A stretch of DNA of 64,000 nucleotides from NCBI RefSeq assembly GCF_040289685.1, contig NZ_PSLQ01000001.1, positions 1 to 64,000 of the forward strand, written 5' to 3'. A model generated the notes under the pieces. The model saw nothing but the letters and a program-made list of their open reading frames with translations. It was not told the origin of the DNA and ran no database searches. The translations under genes were made by a program, and so were the position numbers. Shown piece after piece: positions 27,943-36,258 of the stretch. How positions within the stretch are numbered: position 1 is the stretch's first letter; each line of letters starts with the position of its first letter. This DNA is from Pyrinomonas sp040289685 (GTDB lineage: Bacteria > Acidobacteriota > Blastocatellia > Pyrinomonadales > Pyrinomonadaceae).

Positions 27943-28285
27943 AGCCCCCTCGCGCGTTGCGTCGCTGGCGCCGATCACGCCGCGCTTCGCCCCTCTTCCG
28001 CCGTTAACCAAACGAACGTCGCCACGCCGAGCGCGCCTTGGTTTCGCTCCTCACGTCTCTTCGCCGTTGAAACTTCACGCGCACGAGAAGGTCTCTCTCC
28101 CGCTCGCACGCGGCGTCGCGCGAAGGGCTTATCGCCGGTCAGTATGCTTCGCGCAATCGGCGGCGGATTCTTTTGCCCTTGTAGAGAGCAAATGTTCCGC
28201 CACGCGCTCTCTTAGTGCGTGCGGCAGCGAATCGTCCTCTCGCGTTGAAAAGAGGGCGCAAAAAAAATCGCGCGCGAATGAAATA
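27943..28285. other. Intergenic region before the histone-like gene
   Basis: No gene is supported. The sequence becomes AT-richer towards 28260-28290, leading into the promoter described next. Confidence 0.5.
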
Positions 28286-28333
28286 AGATGTTGACATCTG
28301 CGCGCGATGCGATTATAAATCACAACATGTTGT
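28286..28333 (+). promoter_or_regulatory. Promoter with two palindromic candidate operators for the histone-like gene
   Basis: TTGACA (28291-28296), exactly 17 bases, TATAAA (28314-28319): a near-consensus promoter. The -35 box lies inside the inverted repeat AGATGTTGACATCT (28286-28299), and a perfect 12-bp palindrome ACAACATGTTGT (28322-28333) covers the predicted start of transcription. A further inverted pair (28351-28358 with 28376-28383) could form a hairpin in the leader. Binding by a repressor is inferred. Confidence 0.75.
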
Positions 28334-28421
28334 GCGCCGTTAATTCTAGGCCACAAGAATGAACTGAACACAGCATCTTGTGGTCGAGAGCGGTTAAACT
28401 CAAAAAGGAGAAAGACAGCAT

Positions 28422-28571
28422 ATGCCAACTGCGAAAAAAGCGAGCAAGTCGACCAAGAAGTCAACCAAGGCTTCGGCCAAGAAGTCGTCCGGTTCCAAGG
28501 GCGGCGCGAAGAAAGCCACCGCGAAGAAATCGGCGGCGAAGAAGTCGACGAAGAAGTCCTCGAAGAAGTGA
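28422..28571 (+). CDS. Small lysine-rich histone H1-like protein, 49 residues
   Basis: Composed almost only of Lys, Ser, Ala and Thr: after MPTAKKASKS come repeated KKS, AKK and TKK units to the end. This is the composition of bacterial histone H1-like or AlgP-type tails that bind DNA without a folded domain. ATG 28422 has AAGGAG 11 bases upstream. The near-consensus promoter and the hairpin terminator on either side show it is a real, separately transcribed gene. It has no acidic and no aromatic residue. A nucleoid role is inferred from composition only. Confidence 0.8.
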   Translation: MPTAKKASKSTKKSTKASAKKSSGSKGGAKKATAKKSAAKKSTKKSSKK

Positions 28572-28650
28572 TCGAGGGCTCTTTCGTTTCGGTTCCACCT
28601 TTTCCACTGGCGCACAAAACAATCTGGCCCTTGCAGGCTTGACATCCAGG

Positions 28651-28689
28651 GGCGGCAAATCGTAACAACGTTTTGCCGCTCCATTTTTC
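28651..28689 (+). terminator. Terminator after the histone-like gene
   Basis: GCGGCAAA (28652-28659) pairs with TTTGCCGC (28672-28679), followed within three bases by ATTTTTC. It ends just before the TrmL start, so TrmL probably depends on read-through or on a TTGACA at 28639-28644, whose -10 partner (TAACAA) is weak. Confidence 0.7.
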
Positions 28690-28696
28690 TGGACGC

Positions 28697-29161
28697 ATGA
28701 TTCACGTGGCGCTCGTCGAACCGGAGATCCCACCGAACACGGGCAACATCGCGCGCCTATGCGCCGCGACGCGCACGCCTTTGCATATCGTCGGGCCGAT
28801 CGGCTTTCGGTTGGACGATCGCGCCGTGCGACGCGCCGGATTAGACTACTGGCCCGAAGTGACGCTCCATCGCCACCGCGACCTCGAATCGCTTTACGCC
28901 ATGTTGCCTGCGGCGCGCTTCCTATATTTTTCCACCAAAGCCGAACGCTCCTATCTCGATTGGAGCTTCAGCGAGAACGATTGCCTAGTTTTCGGCAGCG
29001 AAACGCGCGGGTTGCCCGAAACGCTGCTGCGGGCCAATTGGGATCGCTGCTTGCGCATCCCGATGCTCAACCCGCGCGTGCGCAGTCTGAACTTGGCGAC
29101 TTCGGTCTCGATCGCGCTTTACGAGGCGTTGCGTCAAATCGGCGCGCTGCGCGAAGCTTGA
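28697..29161 (+). CDS. trmL: tRNA (cytidine/uridine-34-2'-O)-methyltransferase, SPOUT family
   Basis: Methylates the 2'-O of the wobble base in tRNA-Leu isoacceptors using S-adenosylmethionine. SPOUT knot motifs are clear: EPEIPPNTGNIARLCAA at the N-terminus, LVFGSETRGLPE, and the C-terminal knot IPMLNPRVRSLNLATSVSIALYE. I took ATG 28697 (MIHVALVEPEIPP) because it matches the family N-terminus; TTG 28673 would extend into the terminator. 154 residues, normal. Confidence 0.93.
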   Translation: MIHVALVEPEIPPNTGNIARLCAATRTPLHIVGPIGFRLDDRAVRRAGLDYWPEVTLHRHRDLESLYAMLPAARFLYFSTKAERSYLDWSFSENDCLVFGSETRGLPETLLRANWDRCLRIPMLNPRVRSLNLATSVSIALYEALRQIGALREA

Positions 29162-29365
29162 AAGCTTGAGCGATGGGAAGTCGCAACAACGGCAGCGGCG
29201 GAACCAGTGCGGGCGGGAGCGCGCTGCCGAATCGCGCAGCATCGAGCGGCGGGGAGTCACAACGACAACGGACAAACCGCCGAGCGGCGCTGCCGATTCC
29301 GCGTCCATCACGGCAACGCACGAAGCGGCAAACGCAAATGTTGTGCAAGCCTTGGTGAAGAAGTA

Positions 29366-31723
29366 ATGAGAATGATGAGAAGAACAGTCTCGATCTCGAC
29401 CGTCCTCCTTTGCCTCTGTTTCTGGCAAACCCTCCGTGCGCAGACGCTTTCAGTGCGCGACATCATGGCCGAGCCTTCCATCGCCGGGATGCGTCCTGAG
29501 GGCGCAAAGATCTCGCCCGATGGGAGGTGGTGCGCTTTTCTGTGGAGCGCCGCGGGGCGCGACCCACGTGACCTCTATTTAGTTCCAACCGATGGAAAGT
29601 CGCCAGCGCGCCTGTTGGTGCGCGCGGCGGACGTCTCGCGCCCGACGCCACGCGATGGCGGCCAACAAGAACGCAACGTACAAAGCCGAGGGCAAACGCA
29701 CGAGCAGCGGGAAGAACTCGCCATGCAACAAGATGGCGCGCAGCAAGCGCGTACAGGACGCAACGAGCAGACGCGCGGGCAGCGAACCGAGCGTGAAGGC
29801 CAAACGCGCCAGATGAGCATCAGCGCCGTTGAATGGTCGCCCGACAGCCGACGCCTCCTCTTCTCCCACAACGGCGACCTCTACGTCGTGGCGGTCAACG
29901 GCGGAGCGCCGCGCCGTTTGACGCAGACGAGCGCGCCGGAAGTGGGCGCGCGGTGGCTCGCCGACGGACGCCGCATCATTTACCAATCGAGCGGCAACAT
30001 CTTCGTCCTCGGCGTGGACGAGCCTCAACTGATCCAACTGACGCGCATCGCGCCGCCGCGCGCCGATGCTCCTCCGACAACGACGATCACCAACGCCGTC
30101 GTCTCCGACGACGGCGCGCGCGTGGCTTACGTCCTCGCCGATACGTCGCAGCAGCGAGCGTTGATCGTTCCAGATTACACGGGCGAATTCGTCACAGCGC
30201 CGACCGTGAGACGCGGTTGGACCGAACAACGCATCGAGATCATCCCAACCGATGGGAGCGGCGAGCGCCCCATGCTCGTCAAGCTCCCGCCGCCCGAAGG
30301 CAAATCTTACGTTCGCGTCCTGCGTTGGCTGAACGACGGTTCGGCGCTCATCGTCGATCGCATCGACCGCGACACGCGCCGTCGCCAACTCTTTCTCGTG
30401 TCGGCGATGGACGGCGCAGCCAAACTGCTCGACGAAGAGACGGATGAGAAATGGATCGCGCCGCTATCGCGCATCGTTGAGCCTTCGCCGCGCGGCGACC
30501 AATTGCTCTTCGCCTCCGAGCGGGATGGCTTCAACCACCTCTACTTGTTGCCCATCGGACGCGACGCCTCGCCGAAATCACGTCAGTTGACGCGCGGCCC
30601 GTGGGAGGTAAGCTGGGCCACATGGCTTCCCGATGGCGCAAACATCATCTACTCCTCGACGGAAGATTCCACCGCTGAGCGCCATTTCTATCTGCTCGAC
30701 GTGCGCACCGGCACGAAGAGGCGACTTCCGACGCCCAAGGGGATGAACACGGATGCGCAATTGTCGAAGAACGGGGAGCGCCTTCTCTTCGAACATTCCG
30801 AATGGAACTCGCCGAACGACCTCTATGCGCTTCAACCGTGCACAGAATGCGACGATCGTAACCGCCCAGTGCGATTGACCGACACCGTGCCAGCGCGTTT
30901 TCGCCAGATCCGCTGGACCGAACCGCGTTTCGTCACCTTTCCGACCAAGGACGGCAAGACCGTGCGCGCGCGTCTTTATCTGCCGCGCAATTTCGACCGC
31001 GCGCAACGTCATCCGGCGGTGATCTTCATCCATGGCGCAGGCTATCTGCAAAACGTCATCAACGGTTGGAACAACTACTACCGCGAAGCGATGTTCCATC
31101 ATCTGCTCGCAGAGCGCGGCTACCTCGTGTTCGACATAGACTACCGCGGCTCAGCCGGCTACGGGCGCGATTGGCGCACTGACGTGCATGGCTTTTTAGG
31201 CGGACTCGATCTTCAAGACCATCTCGACGGCATCGATTACCTCGTGCGCGAGTACAACGCCGATCCGACGCGCATCGGCGTTTATGGCGGCAGCTACGGC
31301 GGCTTCATGGCCGAGATGCTCGCCATGCGCGCGCCGGAAAGAGTGGCGTGCGCCGCCGCGCTGCGTCCCGTCGCGGATTGGAGGAATTACTACGCTTCGT
31401 CGCCCGTTTACACAACCGAACGCCTCGGCTTCCCCGACGAGAATCCGGAAGCCTACCGACGCAGCTCGCCCATCAGCTACGCCGATCAACTGCGCCGCCC
31501 ATTGCTCATCCTGCACGGCATGTTGGACGACAACGTCCATTTTCAAGACTCGGTGCAACTGGTCCAGAAGCTGATCGAACTCGGCAAAACGTCATATTTC
31601 GAAGTGATGTTCTATCCGAAGGAGAACCATTCTTTCACCAGACCCGAAAGTTGGGCCGATGAATACGAGCGCATCCTCGCTTTCTTCGAAAAGCATCTCG
31701 AAGGGCGAAAAGATGGGCGCTGA
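29366..31723 (+). CDS. Secreted prolyl oligopeptidase family (S9) peptidase
   Basis: A dipeptidyl-peptidase-IV/acylaminoacyl-peptidase-like serine peptidase. ATG 29366 opens a signal peptide (TVSISTVLLCLCFWQTLRAQ). A WD-like beta-propeller covers roughly residues 30-500 (repeats such as AVEWSPDSRRLLFSHNGDLY), and the alpha/beta hydrolase domain follows: GVYGGSYGGFMAEM with Ser643, ILHGMLDDNVHF with the Asp, and PKENHSF with the His. A 50-residue Gln/Arg/Glu-rich insert (around residues 95-150) interrupts the first propeller blades and is not typical of the family. About 785 residues. An upstream open frame to 29207 lacks support. Confidence 0.92.
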   Translation: MRMMRRTVSISTVLLCLCFWQTLRAQTLSVRDIMAEPSIAGMRPEGAKISPDGRWCAFLWSAAGRDPRDLYLVPTDGKSPARLLVRAADVSRPTPRDGGQQERNVQSRGQTHEQREELAMQQDGAQQARTGRNEQTRGQRTEREGQTRQMSISAVEWSPDSRRLLFSHNGDLYVVAVNGGAPRRLTQTSAPEVGARWLADGRRIIYQSSGNIFVLGVDEPQLIQLTRIAPPRADAPPTTTITNAVVSDDGARVAYVLADTSQQRALIVPDYTGEFVTAPTVRRGWTEQRIEIIPTDGSGERPMLVKLPPPEGKSYVRVLRWLNDGSALIVDRIDRDTRRRQLFLVSAMDGAAKLLDEETDEKWIAPLSRIVEPSPRGDQLLFASERDGFNHLYLLPIGRDASPKSRQLTRGPWEVSWATWLPDGANIIYSSTEDSTAERHFYLLDVRTGTKRRLPTPKGMNTDAQLSKNGERLLFEHSEWNSPNDLYALQPCTECDDRNRPVRLTDTVPARFRQIRWTEPRFVTFPTKDGKTVRARLYLPRNFDRAQRHPAVIFIHGAGYLQNVINGWNNYYREAMFHHLLAERGYLVFDIDYRGSAGYGRDWRTDVHGFLGGLDLQDHLDGIDYLVREYNADPTRIGVYGGSYGGFMAEMLAMRAPERVACAAALRPVADWRNYYASSPVYTTERLGFPDENPEAYRRSSPISYADQLRRPLLILHGMLDDNVHFQDSVQLVQKLIELGKTSYFEVMFYPKENHSFTRPESWADEYERILAFFEKHLEGRKDGR

Positions 31724-31807
31724 CCTCAAAAGCATCCGGAAACATAAAGCGCCGTTCTCCGAAATTGCGGCTCAGAAGCCGCTCGCTGGCAAGCAAGCGC
31801 CGGTTCT

Positions 31808-33607
31808 TCAGCGAGGGACGCGGATGCCATCGGGACGCAACACGAGCCTGCGCGCGCGCGGCGTGAGTTGGGCGTAGAGTTCCGTCCACGCCGCATTGGT
31901 CCAACCGAAGCCGATCTCGTTGGAAGCGTACCCGAATTTCAGCCCGCCGCCGACGTCCGACTTCCGACGCACGACGTCGTACTTCTCGACGATCGTGCGG
32001 TGTTCGATGAATTCCTGAAGGACCAGCGAAAGGAAGTTGACGGCGATGCGCTCGGCCTCGCGACGGTAGCCGTAGCGCTGCAATCCTTGGACGGCGAGCA
32101 GTTGCATCGGCGCCCATCCGAAAGGCGCATCCCATTGGCTGCCGCTTACGTTCGTGCTCGTCTGCAACCCGCCCCGACGCTCGAACAATCGCAGGTTGGC
32201 GACGACGCGCGCCGCTTGTTGCGCAGAAGCGATCCCGGCCCAAAGCGGGTAGAAGGTCGTCACGAACGGGTAACGTCGGCGACGTCGCTCGACGAAGTTG
32301 TAATCGTAATAAAGCCCATCCACCTCGTCCCACATCAAGCGATTGACGCGCTGCCGCCGCTCGGCGGCGCGACGCAACCAAACGGCGGCTTCGCGGCGCC
32401 GCCCGAGTTCGTTCATGATCTGCGCCATATCGCTCTCCATCACGTAGAGCAAAGAGTTCAAGCAAACCGGATTGTAGTTGATGATGTCGACGCTGAAGGG
32501 GCCGAAACGATTCGACGGATCGAAGCCGGATTCGCGCATCGACCGGTCCCCTTTGTAGAAGAGGTCGGTCAATCGGTCGCGCCCGCGGTCGTAGTAGAGC
32601 GACACGACGTAGTCTTTCACCTCATGGGTGCGGTAATACTCGCGAACGCGATCGTAATGCGTGCGCCCTTGCGCGTCGCGTTCGCCTGAGACGACCTCGG
32701 GCGCCGGTCCCTCGCCGAAATCGTAGTAGCGCGACAAGCCAGTCTCCGCGACGAGATGCGGCCCTGTGGTCCAGAACAGGTAATATTTCTCCATCGCGGG
32801 CACGCTCTTTTCCAACCACGTGCGATCGCGCGTGCGCCGGTAAACATCCAGCACCATGCGCGTCAGAAAAGGCGGCTGCGAGCGCGTGAGGTAATAGGTC
32901 CGATTCGCATTGAGCACTTTGCCGTAATATTCGACCTGATAAAGGAAATTCTCGACCATGGATTTGGCAAGCCCCGTCTCGCCGTCGCGCAACAACCCTA
33001 CCTCGATGAAGTAGCTATCCCAGCCGTACATCTCGTTGAAACGTCCGCCGGGAACGACGTAAGGATGGGGCAGGTAGAGCAGTCCGTGCTCGCTGATGCG
33101 CGCCGGATCGTCCGGCAAAGTTCGCAGCTCGATGCGTGCCAGATCCGCCGGCGACATCTCGGCGGCGAGCCGTTTTTCAACCGCGGCGAGGTCCTCGCGC
33201 GGCGAAATGTAGACGGGCCACCTGACGCTGGACGGTTTGAATTTCGGATCAACGGCGGCTTGCGCCAGTTGCGCGTTGGAGCGGCGCAGAAGGCGCCAGC
33301 TTCGATGGATGTATTCCTTGATGGCGCGGAGTTCTTGACCGCTGGCGCGCTGTTGCGCGATGCTGCCGCTTGAAAAAAGGCTCAAGAGAGCGAAGGCCGC
33401 ACACAACATGCCGCTGAGATTCAGGCGCCTCTGACATTCACGACGGCGCGCATCCGTTTTCCGACCTTCGACGTTGCACCGCCCGAACGTTGCGCAAGCG
33501 TGCGACGAAGGGGAGGCGCTTAGCGAGATCAGAACGCGAACCGCATCGCACCGCGCGAACCCGTCGCGAGCCTTCAACCGTGCCCATATCCATCGAACCG
33601 GTCTCAT
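31808..33607 (-). CDS. Trehalase, GH37, probably exported
   Basis: Hydrolyses trehalose to two glucose units. Both family signatures are exact: PGGRFNEMYGWDSYF and QWDAPFGWAP; also GESGWD-type region replaced by RSMRESGFDPSNRFG, and EKYDVV near the end. ATG 33607 has AGGAG eight bases upstream, but the signal-like stretch (GMLCAAFALLSLFSSGSIAQQ) then starts only near residue 66, so the start may be further downstream, or the N-terminus may carry a long basic extension. The gene is divergent from a fructokinase and sugar ABC transporter, which fits extracytoplasmic trehalose use. Family certain, start uncertain. Confidence 0.9.
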   Translation of the reverse strand: MRPVRWIWARLKARDGFARCDAVRVLISLSASPSSHACATFGRCNVEGRKTDARRRECQRRLNLSGMLCAAFALLSLFSSGSIAQQRASGQELRAIKEYIHRSWRLLRRSNAQLAQAAVDPKFKPSSVRWPVYISPREDLAAVEKRLAAEMSPADLARIELRTLPDDPARISEHGLLYLPHPYVVPGGRFNEMYGWDSYFIEVGLLRDGETGLAKSMVENFLYQVEYYGKVLNANRTYYLTRSQPPFLTRMVLDVYRRTRDRTWLEKSVPAMEKYYLFWTTGPHLVAETGLSRYYDFGEGPAPEVVSGERDAQGRTHYDRVREYYRTHEVKDYVVSLYYDRGRDRLTDLFYKGDRSMRESGFDPSNRFGPFSVDIINYNPVCLNSLLYVMESDMAQIMNELGRRREAAVWLRRAAERRQRVNRLMWDEVDGLYYDYNFVERRRRRYPFVTTFYPLWAGIASAQQAARVVANLRLFERRGGLQTSTNVSGSQWDAPFGWAPMQLLAVQGLQRYGYRREAERIAVNFLSLVLQEFIEHRTIVEKYDVVRRKSDVGGGLKFGYASNEIGFGWTNAAWTELYAQLTPRARRLVLRPDGIRVPR

Positions 33608-33978
33608 TTTGCTGTCTCCTGACACGAGGACGCATCTTGCTGTAGATCGGAAACGGCGTAAAAATTAAAATTAACACCGCTTGCGGGCGAAAGCTAGAGC
33701 AGCTTCGCGCGCGAGCGGGTTCGGAGTCAGCACCGCGACGCTCACCTCAAGAAATGGGGAGCGGGCACGATGCGGTCCACAAGAGAGATCGAGGCCGGCT
33801 TGCTGCCGCGTCTAACTCGTCAAGGAGCAGGGACTGAACGCGATGCGAACCACAAGCTCTTGTGGTTCGACCACTACGGGTTGAGGTCGGCGAGCGGATT
33901 CGCCCGATCCCGACACGGCGCAAACGGGCGCTGACCAGTGAACAACACATCTAGCGTTGAAAGCGACAAGAGACGATC
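33608..33978. other. Divergent control region between trehalase and fructokinase
   Basis: About 370 bases with no gene. It holds an AT-rich patch near 33658-33675 and a large palindrome at 33846-33869. No clear -35/-10 pair was identified for either gene. Confidence 0.55.
33846..33869. promoter_or_regulatory. Palindromic candidate operator upstream of fructokinase
   Basis: Two perfect 11-bp arms, CGAACCACAAG and CTTGTGGTTCG, separated by CT. It lies 110 bases before the fructokinase start and in the trehalase divergent region. The size and symmetry fit a dimeric repressor such as a LacI-type sugar regulator, but no regulator gene is adjacent. A hairpin role in RNA is also possible. Confidence 0.5.
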
Positions 33979-34869
33979 ATGAGGAAGCTGTTCGTCGGGT
34001 TAGGTGAGATCCTTTGGGACATATTGCCGACGGGAAAGCAGTTGGGCGGCGCGCCGGCCAATTTCGCCTACATCGCGGCAGCGTTGGGTGAGCGGGCCGC
34101 CGTCGCCAGCCGCATCGGACGCGACCGACTCGGCTACGAAGCCCTTCAAGCCCTAGAGGCTCACGGCGTGGAGAGCGCTTGGATGCAGACCGACGAACAG
34201 CACCCAACTGGCACGGTGCGTGTGCGCCTTGATGAACGAGGTGACGCGCGCTTCGAGATCGCCGAAGATGCAGCTTGGGACCATCTGGCTTGGACGCCAG
34301 CGTGGAACGCTTTAGCGCAAGAAGCGCACGCAGTCTGTTTCGGCACATTGGCCCAGCGCCGCGCTCAGTCGAGAGCGACGATTCGGCGTTTCTTACGCGC
34401 CGTGCGCTCGGATGCGCTCAAGGTGCTCGACGTCAACTTGCGCCCGCCGTTCTACTCGCGCGAAGTGATCGTCAGCTCGCTCGCCCTCGCCAACGTCGTC
34501 AAATTGAATCGCGAAGAGCTGGGCGTCGTCGCTGGGCTGCTCGATCTTATCGGATCGGACGAAGGGGAACTTGCGCGCTCGCTTCAGCGCAGGTTCTCGC
34601 TTCGCCTCGTCTGTTTGACGCTTGGCGCGCAAGGGAGCTTGCTCGTCGCCGAAGACGAGGTCGCGCATCATCAAGGCGTGCGCGCTGAAGTCGTCGACAC
34701 TGTGGGCGCGGGCGACGCTTTCACCGCCGCGATGACGGTCCTCCTGTCGCGCGGACAGAGGCTCGACCAGATCGGGCGCGTGGCCAACCTACTTGCTTCT
34801 TGGGTCACGACGCAACGTGGAGCCATGCCGCCCGTGACCAAAGATGTCCTAGCGCAGATCCTTCAGTAA
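33979..34869 (+). CDS. PfkB-family sugar kinase, probable fructokinase
   Basis: Phosphorylates a sugar, most likely fructose, with ATP. N-terminal signature LGEILWDILPTGKQLGGAPANFAYIAAALG, substrate-side GRDRLGYEALQALEAHGV, and the C-terminal PfkB signature VDTVGAGDAFTAAM with the catalytic Asp. GEILWDxxP with GGAPxNxA is typical of fructokinases. 296 residues. It lies upstream of the sugar ABC genes on the same strand, with a 260-base gap. It may use fructose from imported sucrose or an isomerised hexose; this is inference. Confidence 0.87.
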   Translation: MRKLFVGLGEILWDILPTGKQLGGAPANFAYIAAALGERAAVASRIGRDRLGYEALQALEAHGVESAWMQTDEQHPTGTVRVRLDERGDARFEIAEDAAWDHLAWTPAWNALAQEAHAVCFGTLAQRRAQSRATIRRFLRAVRSDALKVLDVNLRPPFYSREVIVSSLALANVVKLNREELGVVAGLLDLIGSDEGELARSLQRRFSLRLVCLTLGAQGSLLVAEDEVAHHQGVRAEVVDTVGAGDAFTAAMTVLLSRGQRLDQIGRVANLLASWVTTQRGAMPPVTKDVLAQILQ

Positions 34870-35065
34870 CCGGCTGAAGAGGGGGCGAGGAAGCGGGCCC
34901 GTCGAGGTTTCGATACGCATATCCGAGAAGCGTGCGAAACCGCTCTTGGTGCAGAGCAGCGGACGAACCTTTGACAGCGAGGATCGACCACGAACCTGAC
35001 CTTGCATCGCAGTTTTCGATCGCAGACTCAAACGCCCGCTATGACGTTTGACTTCAACGGCGAAG

Positions 35066-35096
35066 GTCAACCCGCGCCGCCATCGGGTGGGTTGAC
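35066..35096. promoter_or_regulatory. Inverted repeat ahead of the ABC transporter genes
   Basis: GTCAACCC (35066-35073) and GGGTTGAC (35089-35096) with a 15-base loop, 33 bases before the ATPase start. It may be an operator or leader hairpin; there is no T-tract. Confidence 0.3.
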
Positions 35097-35129
35097 GGGT
35101 AAGTCTTCCGAGAATAATTTGAGAGCGGA

Positions 35130-36227
35130 ATGGCCGAACTCGTGCTGAAAAACGTTTCAAAGGTTTACGAAAACGGCGTTCATGCCGTCTCCGATGTCGA
35201 TCTTGAAGTGGGAAGCGGCGAATTCATCGTGCTCGTCGGTCCATCCGGCTGCGGTAAATCGACTCTGTTGCGCATGATCGCCGGACTCGAAACCGTCTCC
35301 AAAGGCGAAATCTGGATCGGCGGCAAATTGGTCAACGATGTCCCTGCCAAAGACCGCGACATCGCTATGGTCTTTCAAAACTACGCGCTCTATCCGCACA
35401 TGACCGTTTACGAGAACATGGCCTTTGGATTGCGCATGCGCCGTTTGCCCAAAGCCGAGATCGAACGCAGAGTGCGTCAAGCGGCTGAGACGCTCGGCCT
35501 CGTCTCGCTTCTCGATCGTCGCCCCAAAGAGTTATCTGGCGGACAACGGCAACGCGTCGCCGTCGGACGCGCCATCGTCCGTCAACCGAAGCTTTTTCTC
35601 TTCGATGAACCGTTGAGCAACTTGGACGCTAAACTTCGCGTCGAAATGCGCGCCGAACTGCTCAAGCTCCACCGACGACTGAAAGCCACCGCCATCTACG
35701 TCACGCACGATCAGGTCGAAGCGATGAGCATGGGCGATCGTTTGGTCGTGGTCGAAGGCGGCGTCGTTCAACAGATCGGTCCGCCGCTCGAAGTCTATCG
35801 CCATCCAGCTAATGTCTTCGTCGCCAGTTTCATCGGCAGCCCGCCGATGAACCTCATCACCTGCGAGATCCAAGAACGCGACGGGCAGCTTCGTTTCGTC
35901 CGCGACCGGCTCGCGCTCGATGCTACCGCCGAGCAGAAGAGACTGCTTCAAGATCGCCCCTCAACTGAACGCCGGATCATCATCGGCATACGCCCTGAGG
36001 ACGTGCGCGAAGCTGAACCGGGCGCGCGCGAAGCGATCGAGGCCAGAGTTGAACTGCTTGAATTGCTGGGGAGCGAAGCGCTCGCCACATGTTCCGTCGC
36101 TGGACAGCAGATCACCGTGCGTCTCGGCGCGCAGACCGCGACGAGAGCGGACTCCAGCATCGGGCTTCGCTTCGACATGAAGCGTGCTAAGCTCTTCGAT
36201 GCAGCGACCGGCAAGGCCATCGGTTGA
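35130..36227 (+). CDS. Sugar ABC transporter ATP-binding protein (MalK/UgpC/MsmX type)
   Basis: Cytoplasmic ATPase energising a CUT1-type sugar importer. Walker A GPSGCGKST, Q-loop MVFQNYALYPHMTVYENMAFG, signature LSGGQRQRVAVGRAIVR, Walker B LFLFDEPLSNLDAKLR and the H-loop YVTHDQVEAM are all present. After about residue 235 comes the TOBE/OB regulatory domain typical of MalK homologues (IIIGIRPEDV, VELLELLGSEALATC). 365 residues. The next three genes encode the binding protein and two permeases, so the importer is complete. Confidence 0.95.
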   Translation: MAELVLKNVSKVYENGVHAVSDVDLEVGSGEFIVLVGPSGCGKSTLLRMIAGLETVSKGEIWIGGKLVNDVPAKDRDIAMVFQNYALYPHMTVYENMAFGLRMRRLPKAEIERRVRQAAETLGLVSLLDRRPKELSGGQRQRVAVGRAIVRQPKLFLFDEPLSNLDAKLRVEMRAELLKLHRRLKATAIYVTHDQVEAMSMGDRLVVVEGGVVQQIGPPLEVYRHPANVFVASFIGSPPMNLITCEIQERDGQLRFVRDRLALDATAEQKRLLQDRPSTERRIIIGIRPEDVREAEPGAREAIEARVELLELLGSEALATCSVAGQQITVRLGAQTATRADSSIGLRFDMKRAKLFDAATGKAIG

Positions 36228-36258
36228 AGATAGCGTTCCACAACTGACCGGAGTCAAT

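Noticed and set aside
29166..29366. 66-codon frame between trmL and the S9 peptidase, ending in a TAATG overlap
   Set aside because: The overlap with the next ATG is suggestive, but there is no ribosome site before the TTG start and the composition is not clearly protein-like. Kept out for lack of support.
33846..33880. GGTTCGACC as a possible tRNA T-loop
   Set aside because: No acceptor or anticodon stems can be built around it; it belongs to the perfect palindrome.
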